Positions 43,508 through 53,100 of a stretch of 64,000 bases of DNA are shown in pieces. The first letter of the stretch is position 1, and each line of letters starts with the position of its first letter. This DNA comes from Carboxylicivirga longa (GTDB lineage Bacteria > Bacteroidota > Bacteroidia > Bacteroidales > Marinilabiliaceae), in contig NZ_JBNGOZ010000014.1 in assembly GCF_050589825.1 (NCBI RefSeq), positions 1 to 64,000 on the forward strand, given 5' to 3'. Both the position numbers and the translations under genes were made by a program. A model generated the notes under the pieces. The model made no database searches, was not told the origin of the DNA, and was given only the letters and a program-made list of their open reading frames with translations.

Positions 43508-44854
43508 ATGCAAAAAGTTATTATTATCGGTGCGGCCGGTAGAGATTTTCACAACTTCAATACTTTCTTCAGAGACAATACCGATTATCAGGTGGTGGCC
43601 TTCACGGCGGCTCAGATACCCGACATCGATGGACGCAAGTACCCGCCCGAACTGGCTGGCAAATTCTATCCGAACGGCATTCCAATTTTTGCCGAAGATG
43701 ACCTGGAAAAGTTAATCCTTGAGAAGGAAGCCGATGTTTGTGTCTTTTCATACAGCGACATCCCTTATCAGCGAGTTATGAATGTATCGGCACGGGTTAA
43801 TGCTGCCGGTGCATCGTTTATGTTGCTTGGACCCAACGACACGCAGATAAAAAGTAATAAACCCCTTATTGCCGTGTGTGCCACGCGTACCGGTTGTGGT
43901 AAGAGCCAGACCTCTCGCCGAGTAATTGAACTACTGATGGCACGTGGTTTAAAGGTAGTGGCCATTCGTCATCCAATGCCTTACGGCGATCTGGTGAAGC
44001 AAAAAGTACAGCGCTATGCCACGGTTGAGGATCTAGCCTATCATCAGTGCACCATTGAGGAGATGGAGGAATATGAGCCCCACGTGGTGCGGGGCAACGT
44101 TATCTATGCCGGTGTTGACTATCAGGCCATCATAGAAGCTGCTGAAAATGATCCGGATGGCTGCGATGTGATATTATGGGATGGCGGTAACAATGATTTT
44201 TCTTTTTATCGCCCCGATTTACTCATCACCGTGGTCGATCCTCACCGCGTTAATCATGAATTATCGTATTATCCTGGTGAGGTGAATCTGCGCATGGCCG
44301 ATATTGTGGTGATTAATAAAATGGACAGTGCGGCACCGGAAGACATCGATAAGCTGCGGGCCAACATAGCGCAGGTTAACCCTACGGCCACCGTTATTGA
44401 TGGTGCCTCGCCCATACATGTGGATGATCCCAGGGTGATAAAAGACAAGCGGGTGCTGGTTATTGAAGATGGCCCCACCTTAACACACGGCGAGATGAAG
44501 CTGGGTGCAGGCACCGTAGCTGCCCTTAAATTTGGGGCCGCCGAAATTGTTGATCCGCGAGACTATGCTGTTGGCAAGCTGGCAGAGACCTATCGCATCT
44601 ATCCCAATATTGGTACCTTGCTACCGGCCATGGGATACGGTGATGAGCAGATCCATGACTTGCAGGCCACCATTGATCAGGTACCCTGCGACAGCGTAGT
44701 CATTGGCACGCCTATTGATCTGAATCGCATCGTTAAAATCAATCATCCTAACACACGGGTTTACTATGATTTGCAGGAGATTGGACAGCCCACACTGGAC
44801 GATAGCATTAAAGAGTTTATCAACAGCCACAAACTAAAGATGGCAACCTTATAA
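43508..44854 (+). CDS. cyclic 2,3-diphosphoglycerate synthetase-like GTPase
   Basis: A 448-residue P-loop protein annotated in related genomes as cyclic 2,3-diphosphoglycerate synthetase. The N-terminal Rossmann-like part starts VIIIGAAGRDFHNFNTFFRD. A P-loop follows, VCATRTGCGKSQTSRRVIEL (about 124-143), then DVILWDGGNNDFSF and VVINKMDSAAPED, a GTPase-like NKxD motif. In methanogenic archaea the enzyme makes a thermoprotectant; in mesophilic bacteria the role is unknown and the name may mislead. It is a single gene with a hairpin terminator. The start codon is clear. Confidence 0.8.
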   Translation: MQKVIIIGAAGRDFHNFNTFFRDNTDYQVVAFTAAQIPDIDGRKYPPELAGKFYPNGIPIFAEDDLEKLILEKEADVCVFSYSDIPYQRVMNVSARVNAAGASFMLLGPNDTQIKSNKPLIAVCATRTGCGKSQTSRRVIELLMARGLKVVAIRHPMPYGDLVKQKVQRYATVEDLAYHQCTIEEMEEYEPHVVRGNVIYAGVDYQAIIEAAENDPDGCDVILWDGGNNDFSFYRPDLLITVVDPHRVNHELSYYPGEVNLRMADIVVINKMDSAAPEDIDKLRANIAQVNPTATVIDGASPIHVDDPRVIKDKRVLVIEDGPTLTHGEMKLGAGTVAALKFGAAEIVDPRDYAVGKLAETYRIYPNIGTLLPAMGYGDEQIHDLQATIDQVPCDSVVIGTPIDLNRIVKINHPNTRVYYDLQEIGQPTLDDSIKEFINSHKLKMATL

Positions 44855-44864
44855 AATCAAAGAT

Positions 44865-44890
44865 ACCGGCGCCCTCGTGGCGTTGGTTTT
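44865..44890 (+). terminator. hairpin terminator after the cDPG synthetase-like gene
   Basis: A 9-bp stem (ACCGGCGCC / GGCGTTGGT, two G-U pairs) with a five-base loop, ending in TTTT, ten bases past the stop and just before the convergent large gene. Confidence 0.6.
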
Positions 44891-44910
44891 CACGTTCCTC
44901 TAGGGTTAAA

Positions 44911-47900
44911 TTAAGGGCCGATAACCAGGCGGCGGGAAAATACCCCCTCATCAGTCAGTATCTGTATGATATAGCTACCTGGAGTAAAGCTGCTGATGTC
45001 GAGGAGTGTGTGAGACAATCCATTGGGCAGTAAAGTACCGGACTTATACAGGCTACCATTTAATCCATATACCTTATATTGAACCGATTGCTCTACTGGG
45101 TTTTCAATACGAACCTGATCCCTTGCCGGGTTGGGGTAAATTTCCAGTCCATTGGCAAACAGCTTTTTAATACCCGAATTGACAACAATGGTGATTATCT
45201 CTTCGTGCACGCAATGAACGCTGTCTTCGATAAAAACTTTGTAAGCACCTTCCAGAAGGTGGGTAGCATCGGCTCCTTTCTGTTGAAGAGGGTCATTCCA
45301 GCGGATATGATAAGGAGCTACACCCCCTTGGATGGCAACTACCTCGGCCGTTCCTTCGCCAAAGGCTGTTGATGGGTCATCGGGGCTGGTGATGTATTCT
45401 ATCTGTAAGGCATCGGGCTCCATAACATCAATAGATTGCTCATGTACACAGCCGTGTGCATCAGTAGCTAAAAGGGTGTAGTTTCCGCCACTTATATGCT
45501 GAAGCGTCGATGTGCTAGCACCATTAGACCATCGGTAGCTCAAGGGTGCTGTTCCACGATCTATCGATGTATGTATGGCACCGCTTTGTGCACCATGACA
45601 GGTCAGGTGATCAACCTGAACGGATAACTCAAGGGCTTCCTTCTCGATTGTAAGCGTCTTACTTTGGGTACATTGCTTCGCATCTACTATGGTCACCTCG
45701 TAGTGTCCATGGCTCTGGTTGATCAGCCTGGCACCATTATCGCCGGTTGACCAGCGGTATTCATAAGGAGCAGTGCCTTCTTGTATCTGCACCCATGCTT
45801 CGCCGCTTTGCACAGTGTTACAGGCCACCGGGCGCGTCACTACCTCAAAAGACAGAGCGGGCCTTGCTAATTCTGCATCAGCGGTGAAGACGCAGCCCTG
45901 TGCATCCTCCAGGCGAAGATGATATTCACCATACTTCAATCCCGTTTGAATCAGATCCGCAGCTTTATCATTAATCATGACCTCATAGGGTGACATGCCC
46001 CCCTCGGGCTGCAGCTCAATATAGCCATTCTGAGCTCCACAATCAGGGCCGTCACTAATTACATCTGACGTAAACCAGGTACACCTGTATATATCGGCCG
46101 GCAGCACCATCAACTGATCGCTTGTGCCAACAATAAGCTCATCTTTGCCATCGCCCGTGAAATCATATCGCTTTAAGCCGTCGTATTCACCTACAATACC
46201 AGCCAATGGTGTGGTTACTTCATATTTACCCTTGGCTGTTGCAAATACCAACTGCCCGTTGGTGGATAGTATGAATTCATCTACTCCATCGCTATTCAAA
46301 TCTGTGGCATGTATGGCATCGATAATACGTCCGTAGAGGCTAAAGATACGATTGGCTTCCAGCCTAACGTTGAGCACCTCTACATTGCCTTTGTTGCTGA
46401 CTGCTACAATCTCAGTATGCCCATTTTCATCGGGCACACTCAGATCAAAATCAGTATAATGGGTATCATCTGAGGTTTGGATGTCTTTGCTTTTTCCATC
46501 AATCACAATGACCTGCCCCATGCAGGTAATAATCTCCATTACGTCGTCGGCATCCACATCGGCAAGGAGTATATTACGGGCATAGGTGGCCTGTCCCACT
46601 TGCGGACTTTTCCATTGTACCTCCAGATCCACGGCATTGATGATGCACACCTGCTGTGCTCCCGCCGTTATTAACTCGGGCTGCCCATCGCCATCCACAT
46701 CACCAATGGCGAGTGCTGAGAAAGCACCGATGCCCTCATCAGTATATATTTTCGATTGTTCAATGGCTTTGGTTTTACCGTCAATAATCCATATTTGACC
46801 CGTATAAGACTGATCGGCTGCCACAATTATTTCAAGCACCCCATCTTTATCCACATCTTCTAGTTGCAGGGTATGTACCCCTTCCCACACGTTATCGAGG
46901 TAAGTGGCATCACTCTGCCATTCAATCGCGTAAGTATCGGCATTAAGCACACTGATGATGCCACTACCGTAACTGCTGTTGCTCTTATGCGATATGGCCA
47001 CCATCTCATCTACTCCATCATTATCCACATCGCCTATCTCAACAGCATAAAAAGGCCCGTCGAGATGTTTACTCTTCCACTCGATGACCCGGGTTTTTAT
47101 GTTGGCAATATAAAGATGATCGGCATCGGAGGAAGTCCATCCGCTTCCCCACAATAGCTCATTATTACCATCACCATTCACATCGGCTGCCTTAATGGCT
47201 GTAATTCCATGATCGGGATTACGAAGTCGCCATAGCTTTTTTTGTGTAACCGCATCTATACAGTTTAAATAACCCCACTGGGCATCGCCGTAAATAATCT
47301 CATCCATACCATCTGCATTGGTGTCAAACAATAGCAGGGCATGAATGTCTTGCCTGGTGCTGATGGTGTATTGGGTCGATTTCGTATCTACATCCAACAC
47401 CTTGATCTTAAACCACGCTTCGGCATACACTACCTCCTCAATCTTATCGCCATCAATATCGGATAGCGCCAGCAGGCCTTCCACAGCATGAGAATGGAAG
47501 CGCCACTCCTCTTTAAGAATATCATTATGAAGTTCCAGCACACGGCCTGAGTTAAGCACTATTTCCTGCGCAGCATCCTCATCCACATTGCCAATAGCCA
47601 TGGCAGTTGCCTTATCTTCAATCATATAAATCGTTTCCAGGCTGTTGGGATGGAGCAGTAATATATTTTCACCTGTCAGTACAAGCACCTCATCTCGACC
47701 ATCGTTATCGGCGTCGCCCACGCCACAGCTGATGATCGCCGCATTCAGCTCCAACGAGTTGATTAACTGCATACCAGCGCTCTTGTAAACCTCCAGTTGA
47801 GAGCCGGATATTACCAGTATTTCATCGCGTGCATCATTATCTAAATCAGCTAAGGTGATAGTACTAATGGGCTGATGATAAGCAGGACTGTTCCATACCA

Positions 47901-48282
47901 TGGTATAGTCGCTGGTGGCCTTATTATACTTTAGCACATACCAGCGATAGACCTGATGATCATATTGAGCACTACAAATTATCTCGGGCACCCCGTCATC
48001 ATCAATATCCAGCGTGTTCATTGAGTTTTGTCCGATGTGTGTTCCCATAGTCAGGTACGACCATAGTGCTTCGGCATTAACCGTGGGGGGTAATGCAGCC
48101 TCCTTGGTATTCTTCAGCGCTTTCGCAGCACTTAAATTGCCAGCCTTCGGGTAGTTGATAAGCTGATGATCGATTGTGCGGATTACGCGCCCATATATAT
48201 CCTTAAGCTCATAGTGGGGTGTTTCCTGTGCTGTAAGCATCAAGTTAAGACTACAAAAAAAGAGAAGTAGTAACTTGTTCAT
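44911..48282 (-). CDS. secreted FG-GAP/VCBS repeat protein with SprB repeats and T9SS sorting domain
   Basis: A 1123-residue surface or secreted protein. The signal peptide MNKLLLLFFCSLNLMLTA is followed by about a dozen calcium-binding FG-GAP-like repeats such as DIDDDGVPEII, DADNDGRDEVL and DVDGDGQPELI, which should form beta-propellers. Four SprB-type repeats come next, each with an APYxxRW or similar core and a GC(V/T) ending. A C-terminal type IX sorting domain starts near LEIYPNPARDQVRI and ends SRRLVIGP. It is likely secreted across the outer membrane by T9SS and anchored or released. No enzymatic domain is visible. I start at the ATG at 48282; an in-frame upstream ATG (48363) would bury the signal. 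Confidence 0.9.
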   Translation of the reverse strand: MNKLLLLFFCSLNLMLTAQETPHYELKDIYGRVIRTIDHQLINYPKAGNLSAAKALKNTKEAALPPTVNAEALWSYLTMGTHIGQNSMNTLDIDDDGVPEIICSAQYDHQVYRWYVLKYNKATSDYTMVWNSPAYHQPISTITLADLDNDARDEILVISGSQLEVYKSAGMQLINSLELNAAIISCGVGDADNDGRDEVLVLTGENILLLHPNSLETIYMIEDKATAMAIGNVDEDAAQEIVLNSGRVLELHNDILKEEWRFHSHAVEGLLALSDIDGDKIEEVVYAEAWFKIKVLDVDTKSTQYTISTRQDIHALLLFDTNADGMDEIIYGDAQWGYLNCIDAVTQKKLWRLRNPDHGITAIKAADVNGDGNNELLWGSGWTSSDADHLYIANIKTRVIEWKSKHLDGPFYAVEIGDVDNDGVDEMVAISHKSNSSYGSGIISVLNADTYAIEWQSDATYLDNVWEGVHTLQLEDVDKDGVLEIIVAADQSYTGQIWIIDGKTKAIEQSKIYTDEGIGAFSALAIGDVDGDGQPELITAGAQQVCIINAVDLEVQWKSPQVGQATYARNILLADVDADDVMEIITCMGQVIVIDGKSKDIQTSDDTHYTDFDLSVPDENGHTEIVAVSNKGNVEVLNVRLEANRIFSLYGRIIDAIHATDLNSDGVDEFILSTNGQLVFATAKGKYEVTTPLAGIVGEYDGLKRYDFTGDGKDELIVGTSDQLMVLPADIYRCTWFTSDVISDGPDCGAQNGYIELQPEGGMSPYEVMINDKAADLIQTGLKYGEYHLRLEDAQGCVFTADAELARPALSFEVVTRPVACNTVQSGEAWVQIQEGTAPYEYRWSTGDNGARLINQSHGHYEVTIVDAKQCTQSKTLTIEKEALELSVQVDHLTCHGAQSGAIHTSIDRGTAPLSYRWSNGASTSTLQHISGGNYTLLATDAHGCVHEQSIDVMEPDALQIEYITSPDDPSTAFGEGTAEVVAIQGGVAPYHIRWNDPLQQKGADATHLLEGAYKVFIEDSVHCVHEEIITIVVNSGIKKLFANGLEIYPNPARDQVRIENPVEQSVQYKVYGLNGSLYKSGTLLPNGLSHTLLDISSFTPGSYIIQILTDEGVFSRRLVIGP

Positions 48283-48306
48283 GTTGATTTTCCCGGTTGT
48301 TTGTAA

Positions 48307-48314
48307 CAAAGATA
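48307..48314 (-). promoter_or_regulatory. predicted promoter -7 box of the T9SS protein gene
   Basis: On the minus strand TATCTTTG, an exact TAnnTTTG match, about 25-32 bases before the start at 48282. The box lies inside the upstream open extension, which supports the shorter start. No clear -33 box. Confidence 0.4.
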
Positions 48315-48419
48315 AATCATATACGCATCTAATGCACGCCTCAGCTTTTCTTTTGATAAACAACTGTTTGACCTCAATAAACAGCTTCTTTTAAGGTGCC
48401 GGATCAGACTGATGGCAGC

Positions 48420-49544
48420 CTAATAATTGGTAAAGCCCAGTGCTTTCAGCTTCGTTATAAGCGCTGTATCGCGTATGGCAGCAGGCAAGGTGTAGGCATG
48501 AAACTCACGCCGTACAGGATAGCTACCGCGTAGATTCTCAAAGTCTTCCGGTTGATTTCGTAGATTTGCATCGTCATTTCTTAAGGGATAAGTGTGTAAA
48601 ATAGCACGGGCAATCTGTTCTTCTTCCCTTTCCTCACCTTCATGCAACGGCACTATTTCCTGTTCGGGAGCAGGTAAATTTCCGGGCTCCCAATTGTCCC
48701 TGCCCAAATGAAAGAATCGACTAAGCGCCTGCACGCTGAGTGCTGTCCCACGGGCTTTGCCATCCTGCGAGTAACCGGCGATATGGGGCGTTGCAACCCA
48801 CACCAGTTCTAGCAAAGTAGGATCAATATTGGGTTCATTCTCCCACACATCAAGCACAGCAGCACCAATCTCATTTTTTTGAAGCGCTGCCTTCAGCGCT
48901 GTTCCATCAATCACTTCACCCCGTGAGGAATTAATGAGTACGGCATTCTGTTTCATTTTGCTAAGCAAGTGCTTATCGCACAGATGATAGGTTTTATCTT
49001 TTCCCTCAGATATCAGCGGAGTATGGAAGGTTATAATATCAGCCTTACTAACCACTGCTTCCAGTGCATGAAAATGACGGCTACCCTCAGCCCTTGCGCG
49101 CGGTGGGTCCACCTCATAAACCTGCATGCCTATGGCTTTGGCCATAGCACTGACTTTACGTCCAACATTGCCAACTCCAACCACCACCATGGTTTTACCC
49201 TGCAGCTGCCAGCATTTTTCGCTAACCAACAAAGCCAACACAGCCCCAATGTACTGCTTCACCGATCCGGCATTACAGCCGGGCGCATTGGTCCAGGCTA
49301 TATTGTGCTGTGCGCACCAGTCGGCATCAATATGATCGTAACCAATGGTAGCCGATGCGATCAGCTGTACCTTGGTACCCTCCAGCAAGTGCCTGTTACA
49401 TAATGTTCGCGTGCGTGTGATCAGTGCATCGGCATCTTTTAACAGAGCCTTACTTATTTCGCCCCCCGGTGCATAAACCACCTCGGCCAAGGGTTCCAGC
49501 ACCCCTTTTAAAAACGGAATTTTATTATCGGCAACAATCTTCAT
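48420..49544 (-). CDS. pdxB: 4-phosphoerythronate dehydrogenase
   Basis: A 374-residue D-2-hydroxyacid dehydrogenase of pyridoxal phosphate synthesis, oxidising 4-phosphoerythronate. The NAD-binding motif is VVVGVGNVGRKV near residues 121-132, the catalytic Arg lies in INSSRGEVIDG and the catalytic His in VATPHIAGYSQDGKARG. The C-terminal extension past residue 300 is PdxB-specific. It is a single gene; a -7 promoter box lies about 30 bases upstream. Confidence 0.9.
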   Translation of the reverse strand: MKIVADNKIPFLKGVLEPLAEVVYAPGGEISKALLKDADALITRTRTLCNRHLLEGTKVQLIASATIGYDHIDADWCAQHNIAWTNAPGCNAGSVKQYIGAVLALLVSEKCWQLQGKTMVVVGVGNVGRKVSAMAKAIGMQVYEVDPPRARAEGSRHFHALEAVVSKADIITFHTPLISEGKDKTYHLCDKHLLSKMKQNAVLINSSRGEVIDGTALKAALQKNEIGAAVLDVWENEPNIDPTLLELVWVATPHIAGYSQDGKARGTALSVQALSRFFHLGRDNWEPGNLPAPEQEIVPLHEGEEREEEQIARAILHTYPLRNDDANLRNQPEDFENLRGSYPVRREFHAYTLPAAIRDTALITKLKALGFTNY

Positions 49545-49573
49545 TGGCTCGGCTTACGCTTATAGTGAGGTAT

Positions 49574-49581
49574 CAAAAGTA
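49574..49581 (-). promoter_or_regulatory. predicted pdxB promoter, -7 box
   Basis: The minus strand reads TACTTTTG, matching TAnnTTTG, 30-37 bases before the pdxB start. No -33 box at the right distance. It lies in the 324-base pdxB-tkt gap (49545-49868), which otherwise holds the tkt promoter and leader. Confidence 0.4.
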
Positions 49582-49690
49582 GTAATTCCATTCGTTTCTG
49601 TTATACGCCGCTGTAATAAAGACGATGTATTACATAGACCTTAATAAATAGCAAATCAGAGAAAAACATTAAAAGTCATGCACAATTAAA

Positions 49691-49721
49691 TTTAACCTCT
49701 GTGGAAAAAAATGTATTTTTG
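49691..49721 (+). promoter_or_regulatory. predicted transketolase promoter
   Basis: TTTA (49691-49694), 19 bases, then TATTTTTG (49714-49721), a near-complete Bacteroidota promoter. It predicts a leader of about 140 bases before the tkt ATG at 49869. Confidence 0.55.
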
Positions 49722-49740
49722 CCGAAGTTTTAAAAAAAGC

Positions 49741-49783
49741 TTTTGCCATGGTATAAGTGCTAGATCATCACACATTGGCAAAA
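49741..49783 (+). promoter_or_regulatory. hairpin in the transketolase leader
   Basis: Inside the predicted tkt leader TTTTGCCA (49741-49748) pairs perfectly with TGGCAAAA (49776-49783) around a 27-base loop. It fits no riboswitch I recognise. Confidence 0.3.
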
Positions 49784-49868
49784 TCCTGTTTGGCAGTCCG
49801 TTTGACCAGGCTACCAAATATATTTCATGCAGAGAAACTGTATGGTCAAAAAAAAATTAAAATACATA

Positions 49869-51890
49869 ATGGACAAGAACATTTCAAAGCTGGCAGCCGA
49901 TAACATTCGGATTTTATCAGCCGCAATGGTTGAGAAAGCAAAATCAGGTCACCCCGGCGGTGCCATGGGAGGTGCAGATTTTATGCACGTATTGTTTTCA
50001 GAGTACCTGAATTACGACCCAAGCGACCGCACCTGGTTTAACCGCGATCGTTTTTTCCTTGACCCGGGTCACATGTCACCCATGTTATATGCCGGATTAG
50101 CCCTAACAGGCACTTACAGCATGGATGAATTGGCAAACTTCCGTCAGTGGGGCAGCCCGACACCGGGTCACCCTGAAGTAGATTTTCAGCGGGGCGTAGA
50201 GAATACCTCAGGCCCGCTTGGCCAGGGCCATGTGATGGCGGTTGGTGCTGCCATTGCCGAGCGCTTCCTGGTGGCACGCTTTGGTGAGTGGATGAGCCAT
50301 AAGACCTACACTTTCATTTCCGATGGTGGTATCCAGGAGGAGATATCACAAGGTGCAGGACGTATCGCGGGGCATCTGGGTCTAAGCAACCTAGTAATGT
50401 TCTATGATTCCAATGATATTCAGCTATCGACGGTAACCGATGACGTTACCATTGAAGATACCGCTAAAAAATACGAAGCCTGGGGATGGGCAACCATGAC
50501 CATTGATGGTAACGACCACGAGCAGATTCGTAAGGCACTTGATACCGCCAATGCTGAAACAGAAAAGCCCTTCCTGATTATTGGTAAAACTATTATGGGC
50601 AAAGGAGCTGTTGCTGAAAATGGTGCATCCTTTGAAAAGAAAGTATCAACACACGGACAACCTCTGAGTGCAGCCGGTGCTTCTTTTGCCGATACTCTGA
50701 AAAACCTGGGTGGTGACGTAGAGAATCCTTTCCAGGTATTTACTGAAGTAGTCGAATTATATGCTGAAGCGAATAAGAAAAAGGCGGCTTATGTAGCTGA
50801 TAAAAAAGCTGAGGAAGCTGAGTGGGCCCAGGCAAATCCCGAATTAGCAGCGAAGCTTACTCAATTTATCAGCGGCGAAACCAACATCGACTATGCTGCT
50901 ATTGAGCAAAAAGCAGGAGGTGCAACACGTGCCGCTTCTGCTACTGTATTAGGCGTGTTGGCCGAGCAGGTGGAGAATATGATTGTAATGTCGGCCGACC
51001 TGGCCAACTCCGATAAAACAGATGGTTTCCTTAAGAAGACAAGTGTCTTTAAGAAAGGGGATTTCTCGGGCGCTTTCCTTCAGATAGGAGTTGCAGAATT
51101 GACCATGGGTGCCATTGCCAACGGTATGGCCCTTCACGGTGGCGTTATTGCTGCCTGTGGTACTTTCTTTGTTTTCTCTGATTACATGAAACCGGCAGCA
51201 CGTATGGCTGCCCTGATGCAGCTTCCTGTTAAATATGTATGGACACACGATGCTTTCCGTGTGGGTGAAGATGGACCTACTCATCAGCCTGTTGAGCAGG
51301 AAGCGCAAATTCGCTTACTGGAAAAATTAAAGAACCATAAGGGTGATAATAGTATGTTGGTATTGCGTCCGGCTGACGTAAACGAAGGTACTGTGGCCTG
51401 GAAAATGGCGATGGAGAATACCAAAACACCTACGGCTTTAATCCTGTCCCGTCAGAATGTTGCCAACTTGCCGAATAGCTCGTACGACATGGCGTTGCAA
51501 GCCGAAAAAGGCGCCTATATTGTTGAGAAAGATGCAGACACGCCCGACGTGGTATTGCTCGCCTCCGGCTCTGAAGTTTCTACTTTGGTGGATGGTGCTA
51601 AGCTTTTACGCGAACAAAAAGGCTTGAAGGTGAATGTGGTATCGGTTATCTCTGAAGGTCTGTTCCGTAAGCAGGATAAGGCATATCAAGCAAGTATATT
51701 GCCAGACTCAACACCACGTTTTGGCCTGACTGCCGGATTGCCTGTCACGCTTGAAGGTCTCGTTGGGGAGAAAGGAACCGTTTGGGGCCTTGATCATTTT
51801 GGCTATTCAGCACCTTATACCGTGCTGGATGAGAAATTTGGTTTTACAGGCGAAAATGTATTCAAGCAAGTAACTGAATTACTGGGCTAA
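49869..51890 (+). CDS. tkt: transketolase
   Basis: A 673-residue thiamine-diphosphate enzyme that moves two-carbon units between sugar phosphates in the pentose phosphate pathway. It starts MDKNISKLAADNIRILSAAM. The substrate and TPP motifs are KSGHPGGAMGGADF (residues about 27-40) and FISDGGIQEEISQGAGR, then YDSNDIQLS. The pyrimidine domain has THDAFRVGEDGPTHQP. The TPP/Mg motif reads SDGG where many transketolases have GDG(C/A)xxEG; the Asp is kept. Length is full. I use the ATG at 49869; an in-frame start at 49827 is less like the family. A bidirectional terminator follows. Confidence 0.95.
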   Translation: MDKNISKLAADNIRILSAAMVEKAKSGHPGGAMGGADFMHVLFSEYLNYDPSDRTWFNRDRFFLDPGHMSPMLYAGLALTGTYSMDELANFRQWGSPTPGHPEVDFQRGVENTSGPLGQGHVMAVGAAIAERFLVARFGEWMSHKTYTFISDGGIQEEISQGAGRIAGHLGLSNLVMFYDSNDIQLSTVTDDVTIEDTAKKYEAWGWATMTIDGNDHEQIRKALDTANAETEKPFLIIGKTIMGKGAVAENGASFEKKVSTHGQPLSAAGASFADTLKNLGGDVENPFQVFTEVVELYAEANKKKAAYVADKKAEEAEWAQANPELAAKLTQFISGETNIDYAAIEQKAGGATRAASATVLGVLAEQVENMIVMSADLANSDKTDGFLKKTSVFKKGDFSGAFLQIGVAELTMGAIANGMALHGGVIAACGTFFVFSDYMKPAARMAALMQLPVKYVWTHDAFRVGEDGPTHQPVEQEAQIRLLEKLKNHKGDNSMLVLRPADVNEGTVAWKMAMENTKTPTALILSRQNVANLPNSSYDMALQAEKGAYIVEKDADTPDVVLLASGSEVSTLVDGAKLLREQKGLKVNVVSVISEGLFRKQDKAYQASILPDSTPRFGLTAGLPVTLEGLVGEKGTVWGLDHFGYSAPYTVLDEKFGFTGENVFKQVTELLG

Positions 51891-51910
51891 TAAAGCCTGA
51901 AGCAAAAATA

Positions 51911-51950
51911 AAAAAGGGTGGTGGTTACGTTTAACCATCACCCTTTTTTT
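51911..51950. terminator. bidirectional terminator between tkt and the DUF6051 gene
   Basis: A stem of up to 17 pairs (centred on AAGGGTGGTGGTTA / TAACCATCACCCTT, one G-U) with a four-base loop, flanked by A-runs on the left and seven Ts on the right, so it works from both sides. Confidence 0.9.
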
Positions 51951-51969
51951 CAGGTCAACCTCATTCTCA

Positions 51970-53100
51970 TTAAGTTGTAAAAAGCAGAGAAGCGCGAAGC
52001 ATTAATCTATCGAAAGCTTCGTTGACCTGATTAACCAATTTATTTGAAGTAATCGGGAATGGCATTATGTGGCTATAGTCATAATTAAAATGCCACTCAT
52101 CCACCTGCATTCCCTTCAAGGCATTTTTTACTTTATCAGCAAGGGCAACTGAATCCTGCTTTAGTACCACAGCATTCACTCTGTCGCGCAAACCGGAATA
52201 ATAGCCAAGGCCACGTTTGCGCAAATTCTTAACCGACAGCAAGTTCACAAAAGACTGTCCCATAGCCGTCTCGTTAAATATGGGTCGTAAAATCTGGCTG
52301 CTGAATGCGGCTCCTTCCTTATAATAACGCTGTAAACATTCAAAGGCTTTACTATCCATAATGTACTTTGATGTGCCCTGCCAGTCCTCGAAGGCACATC
52401 CGCCGCAAAAAATAAATAGCTTACTCTGAGCCAGCAAATCATCATGATGCGCCAGAAACATAACCTGCGCCAGAAAAGAACCAATGGAATAGGCAAAAAA
52501 GTCAACTTTTGCATCTCCTTTTATCAAAGGATGATTGCCCTGTCGTATATATTTCACCAGATCTAACACATCGTTGGCTGCCTGATAGCCCGACAATAAG
52601 AAGCGTTCGGGATGATCGCTAAGCCGCTCACTCAATGCTACGTTGACTACGCTCAACTGCTTAACATCAGGTGCTTGTGTTTTGCGTAGCCGCACATAAT
52701 CGGCCATCTCACGGGGGTCGCCCCAATTCTTTGGCGATCGGTTAATATGATGTGCAATGGGGAAAAGAATAACCGTTTTGTTGGTATAGTTGGCCAGTTG
52801 ATAGCCCCAGGGGAGGTATTTGTCCCAGCTGCGTTCATTTAAGCCATGCAACAAAATGATACACCCGTCCGATGTTTTTTCTTTGTTGGGATGAAATATG
52901 GGATATGAAAAATGATTGTTGGCAGCGTCATTGCTCCCTTCAATATCAAAAGCCGAGGCACCTGCCAGGCTGTTCGGCATAGCATATTGCGAATGAAACT
53001 CGTGCGAACAATAACCAAAAGCACTTTCACCGGAAGCATGTGTGGGTGCTTCCGATGAAAAGTGTGCCTTCAGTGTTTGATATAGAAAAAAATAATTCAT
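51970..53100 (-). CDS. DUF6051 family alpha/beta hydrolase-fold protein
   Basis: A 376-residue soluble protein resembling DUF6051 of Bacteroidota. An alpha/beta-hydrolase layout is visible: oxyanion region IILLHGLNERSWDKYLPW near residues 80-97, a nucleophile-elbow-like FFAYSIGSFLAQ (AxSxG rather than GxSxG), and a late Asp-His pair in YDYSHIMPF. No signal peptide, so probably cytosolic. Substrate unknown. It converges on transketolase. Confidence 0.75.
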   Translation of the reverse strand: MNYFFLYQTLKAHFSSEAPTHASGESAFGYCSHEFHSQYAMPNSLAGASAFDIEGSNDAANNHFSYPIFHPNKEKTSDGCIILLHGLNERSWDKYLPWGYQLANYTNKTVILFPIAHHINRSPKNWGDPREMADYVRLRKTQAPDVKQLSVVNVALSERLSDHPERFLLSGYQAANDVLDLVKYIRQGNHPLIKGDAKVDFFAYSIGSFLAQVMFLAHHDDLLAQSKLFIFCGGCAFEDWQGTSKYIMDSKAFECLQRYYKEGAAFSSQILRPIFNETAMGQSFVNLLSVKNLRKRGLGYYSGLRDRVNAVVLKQDSVALADKVKNALKGMQVDEWHFNYDYSHIMPFPITSNKLVNQVNEAFDRLMLRASLLFTT

